The notes beneath the pieces were generated by a model. That model ran no database searches and was not told the origin of the DNA. It saw only the letters and a program-made list of their open reading frames with translations. Position numbers and translations under genes: made by a program. 29,527 bases of DNA from NCBI GenBank assembly GCA_022729635.1, contig DZAU01000021.1:1-29527 (forward strand), in the 5' to 3' direction. Each line of letters begins with the position of its first letter. The stretch's first letter is position 1. This document shows, piece after piece, positions 1 through 7,936 of this stretch. This stretch comes from Flavobacterium psychrophilum. Lineage in GTDB: Bacteria; Bacteroidota; Bacteroidia; Flavobacteriales; Flavobacteriaceae.

Positions 1-56
1 TTCCAAAATGGTTATGTTTTTTGCTCTCGATTGTGGGCACAGTTTGCAAAACTGCG

Positions 57-284
57 CTATCGTTTATGAGTGGATTTATCTAAATCAGGGTCATTATTTC
101 CTTTTATTCTATTAAAAAGGCGAAAGCCATTTGCTATTAAACCACCTATCAATAAAAAATAGGAAGTCTTTTTTATCAATGTCTTTCCAAAACTTTCATT
201 AAAACCATCATAAAAAATCCATAAGATTAAAATTATGTTTCCAGCAAATATTAATAATTTCAGGTATGATTTCAATGTTTTCAT
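57..284 (-). CDS. Small two-helix membrane protein, unknown function
   Basis: I do not recognise this 75-residue protein. Two hydrophobic stretches (about residues 8-25 and 41-53) suggest a small inner-membrane protein with a polar, charged C-terminal tail. It follows the efflux operon on the same strand but is separated from it by a hairpin terminator. It has its own TATATTTG -7 box 27 nt upstream of the ATG, which supports a real, independently transcribed gene. No motif suggests a function. Confidence 0.6.
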   Translation of the reverse strand: MKTLKSYLKLLIFAGNIILILWIFYDGFNESFGKTLIKKTSYFLLIGGLIANGFRLFNRIKGNNDPDLDKSTHKR

Positions 285-311
285 TTTGACTTAAAATATC
301 ATTAATTCCCT

Positions 312-344
312 CAAATATACTCAATCCATTCCTGCAAAAACAAA
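312..344 (-). promoter_or_regulatory. Promoter of the small membrane protein gene
   Basis: On the minus strand TATATTTG (312-319) matches the Bacteroidota -7 consensus TAnnTTTG exactly. A TTTG at 341-344 lies 21 nt upstream, slightly longer than the usual 19. It abuts the terminator hairpin of the efflux operon. Confidence 0.45.
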
Positions 345-375
345 AAACCACCAAAAATCAAATTTCAGGTGGTTT
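345..375 (-). terminator. Terminator of the RND efflux operon
   Basis: Downstream of the RND stop codon, AAACCACC and GGTGGTTT form a perfect 8-bp stem (345-352 with 368-375). On the minus strand it is followed by a T-rich run, as in a Rho-independent terminator. Confidence 0.7.
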
Positions 376-397
376 CTTTAAAAATGGTTTATAAAAT

Positions 398-3300
398 TTA
401 TGCTGCTATCGCTTTTCTTCTATCTCGCAACCAGTATTTAGTTCTTTTTACCAAATAAAACATTACTGGAACCATTACCAAGGTTAAAACCGTGGCATAA
501 GTAAGTCCGAAGATAATTGTCCAAGCCAGTGGTCCCCAGAAAATTACGTTATCACCACCTATAAAAAAGTGTGGATTGAAATCGGTAATCAAGGTAAAGA
601 AGTCAAAGTTCAATCCAATTGCCAACGGAATCAATCCCAAAACTGCAGTTAAAGCCGTTAATAATACCGGACGTAAACGCGATTTTCCAGATTCGATAAT
701 GACTTCTTTAATTTCGTCCAGCGACAAATCGTTGTGGCTTTCGAGTTGTTTTTCGGCAACTTTTTTGTCTAATAACAAGACAAAGAAATCCATCAATACA
801 ATACCATTTTTCACCACAATTCCCGCTAGCGAAATGATTCCCATCATCGTCATCAGGATTACAAAATCCATTCCTGCAATCACATAACCATAGAAAACAC
901 CACTGAAACTTAAGATTACTGTGAACAAAATTACTACGGTTTTCGATACTGAATTAAATTGCAATACAATAATTAGCGTGATTCCCGCTAGTGCTAAGAA
1001 AAGTGCATACATCAAGAAACTTTGATTCTTGCCTTGTTCTTCTTGTACTCCAGAGAAGGAATAAGTCACGTTACTTGGTAATTCATAATTTTTTAATTCG
1101 GTTTGTATTTGTTTGGTAATTTCATCTCCATTAAAACCAGTCAAGACATTCGAATAAATGGTCATTATTCGTTTGTGATTCTTTCTCTTTATCTGATTGT
1201 AAGTCATTGTTTTTTCGGTTTGTGAAATAGCCGAAATTGGAATTTGTACGATTTGACCGTTATTCTGGTTTCTAAACGTCAACGATTGATTGAAAAGCAC
1301 ATCCACATTCTTGCGTTGATCGTCTTGCATACGCATTACAATATTGTAATCGTCATCGCCTTCTTTATAAGTCGAAATTTCTTGCCCATAAACCGACCGG
1401 CGCAAAGCAAAGCCCAATTGTCCTGTAGAAACGCCCATACTTCCGGCGTTTACTCTATCTACTTTTACCTCAAGTTCCGGACTATCTCTGTTGATATCCA
1501 CACTCAATTTTTCGATACCTGGAATGTTTTTCGAATTGATAAAGGCAATCATTTTATCGGCTTCTTTCAACATCAAATCATAATCTGTTCCTTTTAATTC
1601 GACACTAATCGGGTAACCTGATGGCGGTCCATTGGCATCTTTTTCGACGGTAATAGTTGCTCCGGCAATGCTTTTTACTTTAGCCCGAATTTCATCTAGA
1701 ATGTCAGAAGTATTAATACCTTTTCTAAACTTGAATTCCGAAAAAGTAACCGTTACTTTTCCTTTGAATGGAGTTTCCGAAGCGGAACCCGCATCAACAT
1801 TTGGATTTCCCGCACCGATTCCCACTTGCGAAACGATACTTTCTGCCAAGAAGTTTTTATTGGTTTTTGAATCTACATATTTTTGTAAAATTCCAATGAT
1901 TTGATTTTCGACAAACAAAGTCGCTTTGTTCGTTTTTTCTATCGAAGTTCCTTGTGGATATTCGATGTAAGCAATAACCTGATTCGGGATATTGTCTGGG
2001 AAAAACAATACTTTTCTTGGAAAAACACCCAGTAAAACAAAAGAGAAAAACAACATTCCAATAATAGATACTAAGGCAATCCAAGAATTTCTTTTATTTA
2101 GAATTTTGGCTAAAAACACTTTGTATTTTTCTTCCATTCTCGGGAAAAAGTTATGCTGAAAATCCTGTGTCCATTGGTATAACTTTAAATGGTAAAGCCA
2201 CATTAATCCAACGGAGATTAACAGTAAATGTCCAATTCCTCTAATTAATTTGCTGTCGTAAGTATATTTTGAACCAATAAAAGCAAAGAAAATTCCAAAC
2301 GCCAAAAACAGAATAGTATAAAATTTAATGCTTTTTTTACTGATATTTTTATCTTCAATATCCATTGAACCTCCAGTCATTGCTGCATTTACAACCATTG
2401 CTACAAATAAAGAGGCGCTAAGTGTTACGGTCAAAGTCATTGGGAAATATTTCATAAATTTCCCCATAGTTCCAGGCCACAAAGCAAAAGGTAAAAACGC
2501 CATCAATGTCGTGGCTGTCGATGAAATTACAGGCCAAGCGATTTCGCCAATACCCACTTTTGAAGCCGTTACTCGATCCATTCCTTTTTTCATATTGGCA
2601 AAAACGTTGTCCACGACCACAATTCCGTCATCGACGAGCATTCCTAATCCCATAACCAATCCGAACAACACCATCGTGTTTAAGGTTAAACCTAAAGCAG
2701 AAAGTATGGCAAAAGCAATCATCATCGATAATGGAATAGCTGCTCCTACAAACAAGGAATTTCGCAATCCCATTGTAAACATCAACACAATCATTACTAG
2801 AATAATCCCGAAAATAATGTGATTCGACAATTCATCCACCTGATGTTCTACACGAGAAGATTGGTCGTTTGTCATTTCGATTTTTAGGTTTTTAGGTAAA
2901 TAGGAAGCTTGTGCTTCTTCTATTCTTTCTTTCACCTGTTCTATGGCCGAAATCATATTTTGACCCGAACGTTTTTTCACGCTAAGCATCACGACTTCTT
3001 TGCCTTTTTCGCGAGCGTAAGTCGTTTTTTCTTTCTCTTTGAAACTAACTACCGCAATATCTTTTAGGTAAACTGTTCCTCCATAAGATTTTACGATGAT
3101 ATTCTCCAACTCTTTCGGGTCTTTGATTTCACCCACGATTCTGATGTTATTTCTTGAACCTTGTGAAACTAAATTTCCTCCAGAAAGCGTCATATTTTCA
3201 TATTTTACCGCATTCTGAATTTCGTCGAAAGTCACTTGGGCAGCCGTCATTTTGAAAATATCTACCGCAATTTCTACTTCTTTGTCATCTACACCTAGAA

Positions 3301-3862
3301 TATCTACTTTTTTTACTTCAGAGATTTCTTCTAGATCGTCTTGAATCAATTCTCCGTATTTTTTAAGTTGTTGGGTGGTGTAATTTCCTTGTAGATTAAT
3401 GTTCAAAATAGGCACTTCTTCTGAAATGTTCAATTCAAAAACATTCGGTTCTACCTTGCTTCCGTTGTCAAGGTTAGGCCAATCGGTTTGTGCTTTGGCA
3501 TTATCAACCTTGTCTTTGATTTTTACTTTGGCGGCATCAATCGAAACATCATCGTCAAATTCTGCGATAATCATTCCGTAATCTTGGAACGAGCTCGAAG
3601 TTACTTTGTTAACTCCACTGATGTTTTTGATTTCTTTCTCCAATGGTTTGATGACCAATTTCTCTACATCTTCGGCTGAATTTCCCGGAAAAACTGACGA
3701 GATATACACTTTATTTTCGATGACTTCTGGGAAATCTTCTCGTGGCATCGTGATATAGGCGTAAACTCCCGTAATTACAATTAAAGCCGTTAAGATATAA
3801 ACTGTAACGCGGTTTTCTACAGCCCAGTTTGAAATGCCGAATTGTTTGTGATTGTGTTCCAT
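398..3862 (-). CDS. RND efflux pump, inner-membrane permease
   Basis: This is the proton-driven permease of a tripartite efflux pump, of the AcrB/MexB (HAE) type. The 1154-residue protein starts with a short cytoplasmic segment and TM1 (about 18-38), followed by a large periplasmic loop. TM4 carries the proton-relay pair D411-D412 in GMLVDDGIVVVDN, and TM10 carries the matching lysine in GIVVKNGIVLMDF. It is about 100 residues longer than classic AcrB. Part of the excess is an insertion after TM6 with two extra hydrophobic helices (about 513-530 and 542-558). It is the last gene of the operon tetR, tolC-like, fusion protein, pump. Drugs or detergents are a reasonable guess given the TetR gene, but nothing in the sequence fixes the substrate. 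Confidence 0.95.
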   Translation of the reverse strand: MEHNHKQFGISNWAVENRVTVYILTALIVITGVYAYITMPREDFPEVIENKVYISSVFPGNSAEDVEKLVIKPLEKEIKNISGVNKVTSSSFQDYGMIIAEFDDDVSIDAAKVKIKDKVDNAKAQTDWPNLDNGSKVEPNVFELNISEEVPILNINLQGNYTTQQLKKYGELIQDDLEEISEVKKVDILGVDDKEVEIAVDIFKMTAAQVTFDEIQNAVKYENMTLSGGNLVSQGSRNNIRIVGEIKDPKELENIIVKSYGGTVYLKDIAVVSFKEKEKTTYAREKGKEVVMLSVKKRSGQNMISAIEQVKERIEEAQASYLPKNLKIEMTNDQSSRVEHQVDELSNHIIFGIILVMIVLMFTMGLRNSLFVGAAIPLSMMIAFAILSALGLTLNTMVLFGLVMGLGMLVDDGIVVVDNVFANMKKGMDRVTASKVGIGEIAWPVISSTATTLMAFLPFALWPGTMGKFMKYFPMTLTVTLSASLFVAMVVNAAMTGGSMDIEDKNISKKSIKFYTILFLAFGIFFAFIGSKYTYDSKLIRGIGHLLLISVGLMWLYHLKLYQWTQDFQHNFFPRMEEKYKVFLAKILNKRNSWIALVSIIGMLFFSFVLLGVFPRKVLFFPDNIPNQVIAYIEYPQGTSIEKTNKATLFVENQIIGILQKYVDSKTNKNFLAESIVSQVGIGAGNPNVDAGSASETPFKGKVTVTFSEFKFRKGINTSDILDEIRAKVKSIAGATITVEKDANGPPSGYPISVELKGTDYDLMLKEADKMIAFINSKNIPGIEKLSVDINRDSPELEVKVDRVNAGSMGVSTGQLGFALRRSVYGQEISTYKEGDDDYNIVMRMQDDQRKNVDVLFNQSLTFRNQNNGQIVQIPISAISQTEKTMTYNQIKRKNHKRIMTIYSNVLTGFNGDEITKQIQTELKNYELPSNVTYSFSGVQEEQGKNQSFLMYALFLALAGITLIIVLQFNSVSKTVVILFTVILSFSGVFYGYVIAGMDFVILMTMMGIISLAGIVVKNGIVLMDFFVLLLDKKVAEKQLESHNDLSLDEIKEVIIESGKSRLRPVLLTALTAVLGLIPLAIGLNFDFFTLITDFNPHFFIGGDNVIFWGPLAWTIIFGLTYATVLTLVMVPVMFYLVKRTKYWLRDRRKAIAA

Positions 3863-3866
3863 ATAA

Positions 3867-3999
3867 GCCCCCTAACCCCCGAAGGGGAACTCCTATTAGG
3901 GGTAAATAGGTGTTTAATTGTTTAAAAATAATCCAAAAACATGTTGCGTTTTATAACTTATTTCAAAGCTGCTAATTCCCCCTTCGGGGGTTAGAGGGC
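3867..3999. repeat. 133-bp MITE-like element with inverted ends
   Basis: The ends at 3867-3890 and 3975-3999 are near-identical inverted repeats of about 24 nt. Each contains its own GC-rich hairpin, CCCCC-GAA-GGGGG or its complement, with one G missing in the left copy. The interior is AT-rich and non-coding. The element fills the whole gap between the fusion-protein gene and the pump gene. Its right end provides the C of the fusion protein's TAG stop (read on minus), and its left end lies 4 nt before the pump ATG. It has no transposase, so it would be mobilised in trans if mobile at all. Confidence 0.7.
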
Positions 4000-5138
4000 T
4001 AAAAATTAAGTTTCATTCCTTCGGAAATTGTATTTGCTCCTTCGGTGACAATGATATCTTCGGCTGATAATCCGCCTAAAATTTCGGCAACATTTCCTGA
4101 AGATTGTCCTAGTTTTACGATTGCTTTTTTAGCAATTCCAGTTTTTCCGTTTGAATTAGAAACTACATAAACATATTTGTTTTTCGAACCGTCTTCTTGA
4201 ATCACATTGGCAGGAACAACTACTGCATTTTTACTCACATAATCAATGATTTTAAGATTTGCCACTTGGTTGGGACGCAATAGGTTTTCTGGATTTAGAA
4301 CACTTACTTCAATTCCAAAACTACGGTTGCTAGGATTTACAAAATTCCCAATTTGACGCACTTTTCCTTTATAGGTTTTACCTAAAGATGTCAAGAAAAC
4401 ATCTACTTCTGTGCCAACTTTTAGTTTGCCAATGTAAGTTTCAGGAACCGATGTCGAAACGTACATGTTCGATAAATTCACGATTCGCATTAAGCCTTGC
4501 TGGCTTGGAGCTACAACCTGTCCTTTTTCTACAAAAACTTCGTCAATAGTTCCAGAAAACGGGGCTTTTATTATGGTTTTTGCTAATTGTGCTTTGATTT
4601 GAGCAACGCCTCTTTGAGCTGAAACCATTTGAGTTTGTGCCTGCAAATACTGAATTTCTGAACCAATTTTTTGATCCCAAAGATTTTTTTGACGCTCATA
4701 AGTGGTTTTTGCCAAAGCATATTGATTTTCCATACTTGCCACTTGCTGGCTTAATCCGGCATCGTCAATTCTACCAAGAATTTGTCCTTTTGAAACTCTC
4801 TGTCCGGCTTTTACATTTAGTGAAACTAAAGTCCCTTGAAATTCTGGTTGAACCAAGATATTTTCTTTTGTGTTTACACTTCCTTGAATTTCAAGATAAT
4901 GACTAAAAACGGTGTCTTTTAGAGTAAGAACCGAAACCAAAGCCTCTTCTTTTTTCACGTCTAATGTCGCCAATGCTTCGTCAATTTTTGCTAAATCAGC
5001 CTGAATTAAGGATTTTTTGGCTTGAAGTGCTGTAACATTTTTTGCTTCGATAAGTTTATCGATAGATTGAGTATCTTCTTTTTTCCCGCAAGAAAAAATC
5101 AGCAAAGAAAGGGTTGAAAGGAGGATTATTTTTTTCAT
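3999..5138 (-). CDS. RND efflux membrane-fusion (adaptor) lipoprotein
   Basis: This is the periplasmic adaptor linking the RND pump to the outer-membrane channel. The 379-residue protein begins with a lipoprotein signal peptide ending LLIFSC, so it is probably lipid-anchored at C17. Next come a short helical stretch, a barrel-sandwich (lipoyl-like) half with VSLNVKAGQRVSKGQILGRI, a coiled-coil hairpin (about 135-180), the returning barrel-sandwich half (IIKAPFSGTIDEVFVEKGQ), and beta-barrel and membrane-proximal domains. It lies upstream of the pump gene in the operon. The stop codon is formed where the gene meets the MITE-like repeat, so the last codon or codons may have been altered by the insertion. 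Confidence 0.93.
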   Translation of the reverse strand: MKKIILLSTLSLLIFSCGKKEDTQSIDKLIEAKNVTALQAKKSLIQADLAKIDEALATLDVKKEEALVSVLTLKDTVFSHYLEIQGSVNTKENILVQPEFQGTLVSLNVKAGQRVSKGQILGRIDDAGLSQQVASMENQYALAKTTYERQKNLWDQKIGSEIQYLQAQTQMVSAQRGVAQIKAQLAKTIIKAPFSGTIDEVFVEKGQVVAPSQQGLMRIVNLSNMYVSTSVPETYIGKLKVGTEVDVFLTSLGKTYKGKVRQIGNFVNPSNRSFGIEVSVLNPENLLRPNQVANLKIIDYVSKNAVVVPANVIQEDGSKNKYVYVVSNSNGKTGIAKKAIVKLGQSSGNVAEILGGLSAEDIIVTEGANTISEGMKLNF

Positions 5139-5176
5139 ATTTAAAAAGGAATTTAATTTATTTTTTCTTTGTTTTT

Positions 5177-5240
5177 GTTCCGTAGGAACTTTATGTTGGT
5201 AGAAATTTGTATTGACGAATGGATTTTGTCCCGTAGGGGC
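5177..5240 (+). repeat. REP-like palindrome pair, transposase 3' side
   Basis: Two short palindromes, GTTCC-GTA-GGAAC (5177-5189) and GTCCC-GTA-GGGGC (5228-5240), are separated by a spacer that carries ATGTTGGTAGAAA. The stems differ by paired changes while the GTA loop is constant. GTAG tetranucleotides are typical of REP sequences recognised by RAYT transposases. Confidence 0.75.
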
Positions 5241-5248
5241 TATACTTT

Positions 5249-5710
5249 TTAAATTAACTCTTTAAAAATATATTTTTCGTCATATTCTATTTCAAATTTT
5301 TCTAGTATTTCTTTATATTCTTCTATAAAAGTTTTTGTTTTATGATGTTCTTCCTGATTTTGAATATATCTAATAACATTATTAATCTGGGACTTGCTAT
5401 ACGAAAAAGCACCATATCCTTCCTGCCATTCAAAGTGGGCTTTTGTAAATTTATTTTCATTTATCCATTTTGATGAACTTTGCTTAATATCTTTCATCAA
5501 ATCCGAGATAGATTGAGAAGGTCTTATGCCAATCAATATATGTATATGATCGGACATTCCATTTATTACCAATAATTTATGATTATTGTTTTGTGAAATT
5601 CCTGTTATGTATTTGTACAATTCCTCTTCCCATTCAGATTGAATCATTCCAAGTCTGTATTTTACTGCAAATACAAAATGTACGTGAATTTGTGTGAATG
5701 TGTTTGCCAT
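5249..5710 (-). CDS. IS200-like REP-associated tyrosine transposase (RAYT)
   Basis: A Y1 transposase of the IS200/IS605 TnpA superfamily: a single-strand-specific HUH nuclease that cuts and joins DNA next to hairpins through a phosphotyrosine link. I place the start at the ATG giving MANTFTQIHVHFVFAVKYR, because that is the family's usual N-terminus; a longer frame to 5734 would add eight residues that run into a palindrome. In the 153-residue product the HUH pair is H55/H57 (SDHIHIL), and the likely catalytic tyrosine is Y115 in VIRYIQNQEEHH. Length and residues look intact, so it may be active. No accessory tnpB-like gene is present, as expected for a RAYT. It is flanked on both sides by palindromes that are probably its substrates. 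Confidence 0.9.
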   Translation of the reverse strand: MANTFTQIHVHFVFAVKYRLGMIQSEWEEELYKYITGISQNNNHKLLVINGMSDHIHILIGIRPSQSISDLMKDIKQSSSKWINENKFTKAHFEWQEGYGAFSYSKSQINNVIRYIQNQEEHHKTKTFIEEYKEILEKFEIEYDEKYIFKELI

Positions 5711-5719
5711 ATTTGTATA

Positions 5720-5785
5720 GTCCCTACGGGACAATTTTTATCATCATTAATTAATTTTCTACCAACATTTAATCCCTACGGGATT
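5720..5785 (-). repeat. REP-like palindrome pair, transposase 5' side
   Basis: Mirror image of the repeat at 5177-5240: GTCCC-TAC-GGGAC (5720-5732) and AATCCC-TAC-GGGATT (5771-5785) on the plus strand, i.e. GTA loops on minus, with TTTCTACCAACAT between them. The inner palindrome lies 9 nt upstream of the transposase ATG and could also influence its translation. Confidence 0.75.
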
Positions 5786-5828
5786 TAGTTAAAAGTGTCA
5801 GATTTGTCTGTTGCTATTTTACAACTTT

Positions 5829-7166
5829 CTACTTATTGATTACTTTTTCCAGGGCTGCTTTTTTGTTGATTACGTCCACCATTGATTGCAAATATTTTTG
5901 TTGTGCAGCATATAATTGTCGTTGAGCATCATTTAAATCAAAACTTGAGGAAAGTCCTTCGGTAAATTTGATGTGTTGTTTTTTTTCGATTCTTTCGGCA
6001 AGGCTCAGGTTCGATTTTGCTGTGGCATATTCTTCGATGCTAAATTCATACTGACTTTTGGCGGCAGCATATTGCAGTTTCAATTTTTGCTCTGTTTCTG
6101 TCAGTTGGGTTTTGGCTTGGTCTAAGGCAATTTTAGCTTGTTGTGTTCTGGAACTTCTGGCTAAACTGCTAAAAATAGGCACATTTAAACTTACTCCAAT
6201 ATTTGAATAATTGAACCAATTTTGGTTTTGAGTAAAAAACTGAAACTCGTCTTTATAAGCAGTGTATCCGTAATTTACATTGGCTGCCAATGATGGCAGA
6301 GCCTTGCTTTTTTGTAATTTTAATTCCAGTTCTCGTTGTTCTTCAAAAGTCAAAGCCATTTGATAATTTATATTATCAGCAACGGCAAATTCGCTTTTTG
6401 AAAAAGCCAAATCCAGATTCGAAACCGTTAAATTGTCTAATTTGTCTGTTAGTTTTAAATCATCATTAATATCAAGCCCTAAGGTTATTTTTAGCATTTT
6501 ATAGGCTATTTCCGCTAGTCTTTTGTTGTAGTTTAAAGTGGAGTTTATTGATGTAAGAGTGATTTGTAGCTGTTCTACACTTTCTTCTTCGATTAAGCCG
6601 TTCTTGAAAGTGGCTTTCATATCGGACAACGTTTTTTCTAAAGAAGTCTTGTTTTTTTCGAGAATGGCAATACTTTCTTCTGCTAACAACACATTTCCAT
6701 AAGAATTGATGACCGCTTCTTTGATTTCTACATCGGTTTTTTGTTTGGCATTTTCATAGAATTTCAAATAGGTTTTTGAGGCTTGAAGTGCGACAATATA
6801 GGAACCATCAAAAATCAATTGGCTCAAAGTGGCGTGAGCAATCATGTTGTGTTTGGTTCCAAAAGCAACTTCGGCATATTCGCCAGGAGTTCCTCCAAAA
6901 AATTCTGCAGGAATAACCGATTTTTGCAATACAAAGTTGTTTGTATAATCTACTCCTGCATTAATTTGTGGCAAACCTGCTGCGGTGGTTTCCCATTTTT
7001 TTTCTTTTGAAGCATCAATATCTCTTGTTGCATTTATCGCAGAATAATTATTGGTAAGTGCATGAACGATAGCTTGTTCGAGGCTAAAATTATAATTTTG
7101 CTTGAGTTCTTGCGATTTTGCCGTAATCACAAAAACTAAAAGGGGAATTAAAAATAGTTTCTTCAT
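5829..7166 (-). CDS. TolC-family outer-membrane efflux channel
   Basis: This is the outer-membrane exit duct of the tripartite pump. The 445-residue protein has a Sec signal peptide (MKKLFLIPLLVFVITAKSQ), then the two repeated halves of the OEP family, rich in long helices and beginning FSLEQAIVHALTNN. The second half contains NIGVSLNVPIFSSLARSSR, the usual strand-turn region before the last helices. It starts 9 nt after the tetR stop codon and so is the second gene of the operon. The transposase cassette separates it from the fusion-protein gene, so distal expression must read through several palindromes or use another promoter. Confidence 0.93.
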   Translation of the reverse strand: MKKLFLIPLLVFVITAKSQELKQNYNFSLEQAIVHALTNNYSAINATRDIDASKEKKWETTAAGLPQINAGVDYTNNFVLQKSVIPAEFFGGTPGEYAEVAFGTKHNMIAHATLSQLIFDGSYIVALQASKTYLKFYENAKQKTDVEIKEAVINSYGNVLLAEESIAILEKNKTSLEKTLSDMKATFKNGLIEEESVEQLQITLTSINSTLNYNKRLAEIAYKMLKITLGLDINDDLKLTDKLDNLTVSNLDLAFSKSEFAVADNINYQMALTFEEQRELELKLQKSKALPSLAANVNYGYTAYKDEFQFFTQNQNWFNYSNIGVSLNVPIFSSLARSSRTQQAKIALDQAKTQLTETEQKLKLQYAAAKSQYEFSIEEYATAKSNLSLAERIEKKQHIKFTEGLSSSFDLNDAQRQLYAAQQKYLQSMVDVINKKAALEKVINK

Positions 7167-7175
7167 TGATTAATT

Positions 7176-7772
7176 TTATAGATGATAGTTATGTAATTGT
7201 TTTTCTAGTTCGGCGATTCCTTCCGGTGTTGCCATTGCTCTAGTGTGGTATTCTAACGCTTCTAATTCTAGTTCATTTGCTATTTTTTCAGAACTGATGT
7301 TTCCATTAATGCTGAAAATCAGGGTGTAATAAAAATTTACGTAGGTGTCAATTGGCGTGTTTTTTCGATACAATCCTTGCAGAATTCCTTTTTCAATATT
7401 TTGTTTAAAAACGGAATTGCATTCGTTTAATTCTCTTGACATCACCGTGTCGTAAATTTCTGGATAATGCTTTTTTAATTGATAAACCGGAGAAGTGTCG
7501 CCGGCTTTAAACATTTCTTTGAACATTTTTCGAATTTCGAAATTTTCTTCGATTGCATTGTGATTATTGGCTACAATACTGTCAATAATTTGATGTACTT
7601 CTTTATGAACCATTGATGTCGATTCCTCGATTAGAAGTTCTTTGTTGCAAAAATATTTGTAAATCGTTTTTTTAGAAATGCACATTTCACCAGCAATATC
7701 ATCCATAGTTACGCTCTTAAACCCTAGTTTTAAGAACAGTTCAGTGGCTTTGGATATAATTTTGTCTTTCAT
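7176..7772 (-). CDS. TetR-family repressor of the efflux operon
   Basis: A 198-residue regulator with an N-terminal TetR helix-turn-helix (about residues 20-45, VTMDDIAGEMCISKKTIYKYF) and a variable ligand-binding C-terminal domain. It is the first gene of the efflux operon, 9 nt ahead of the channel gene, so it probably controls its own transcription with the pump. A perfect inverted repeat between the -33 and -7 boxes of its promoter is the likely operator. The ligand cannot be deduced. Confidence 0.92.
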   Translation of the reverse strand: MKDKIISKATELFLKLGFKSVTMDDIAGEMCISKKTIYKYFCNKELLIEESTSMVHKEVHQIIDSIVANNHNAIEENFEIRKMFKEMFKAGDTSPVYQLKKHYPEIYDTVMSRELNECNSVFKQNIEKGILQGLYRKNTPIDTYVNFYYTLIFSINGNISSEKIANELELEALEYHTRAMATPEGIAELEKQLHNYHL

Positions 7773-7803
7773 TTTTGTAATAAAAATTTTAAAAATTTGA
7801 GCA

Positions 7804-7835
7804 CAAATATAGAGTGGAAACTTTAAATACCAAAA
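7804..7835 (-). promoter_or_regulatory. Promoter of the tetR-efflux operon
   Basis: On minus, TTTTG (7831-7835), exactly 19 nt, then TATATTTG (7804-7811). This is a complete match to the Bacteroidota sigma-A consensus, about 30 nt upstream of the tetR ATG. Confidence 0.75.
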
Positions 7836-7844
7836 TAGTTTCCA
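7815..7844. promoter_or_regulatory. Candidate TetR operator (inverted repeat)
   Basis: TGGAAACT (7815-7822) and AGTTTCCA (7837-7844) are perfect 8-nt inverted repeats with a 14-nt spacer. They overlap the -33 box and the -33/-7 spacer, so a bound dimer would block RNA polymerase. Additional AGTTTC half-sites occur at 7888-7893 and 7903-7908 towards the divergent gene. Confidence 0.55.
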
Positions 7845-7936
7845 TAGTATTTACGATTATTTAACATTTAAAAAAATTCCGGTTTAAAGTTTCGGGTTTT
7901 TTAGTTTCCTTTGTGATATAAAATAAAGAATTATTT

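Larger units (their letters stand above)
5177..5785 (-). mobile_element. REP-associated transposase cassette with paired palindromes
   Basis: A single IS200-like transposase gene is enclosed by two mirror-image ends. Reading inwards, each end has a GTA-loop palindrome, the shared 13-mer ATGTTGGTAGAAA, about 30 nt of spacer, a second GTA-loop palindrome, then TATA next to the gene. This is the arrangement of a RAYT gene with flanking REP elements (a BIME-like unit). It sits in the junction between the tolC-like gene and the fusion-protein gene without disrupting either. Confidence 0.75.

Noticed and set aside
41..55. Hairpin CAGTTTGCAAAACTG at the window edge
   Set aside because: A 6-bp stem with no context; the neighbouring sequence lies outside the window.
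576..3679. Several plus-strand open frames of 60-164 codons inside the pump gene
   Set aside because: They lie antisense to a long conserved RND gene, lack promoters and family motifs, and are shadows of its codon use.
5711..5734. Eight-residue extension of the transposase
   Set aside because: It lies in the inner palindrome and is not part of the family's usual N-terminus.
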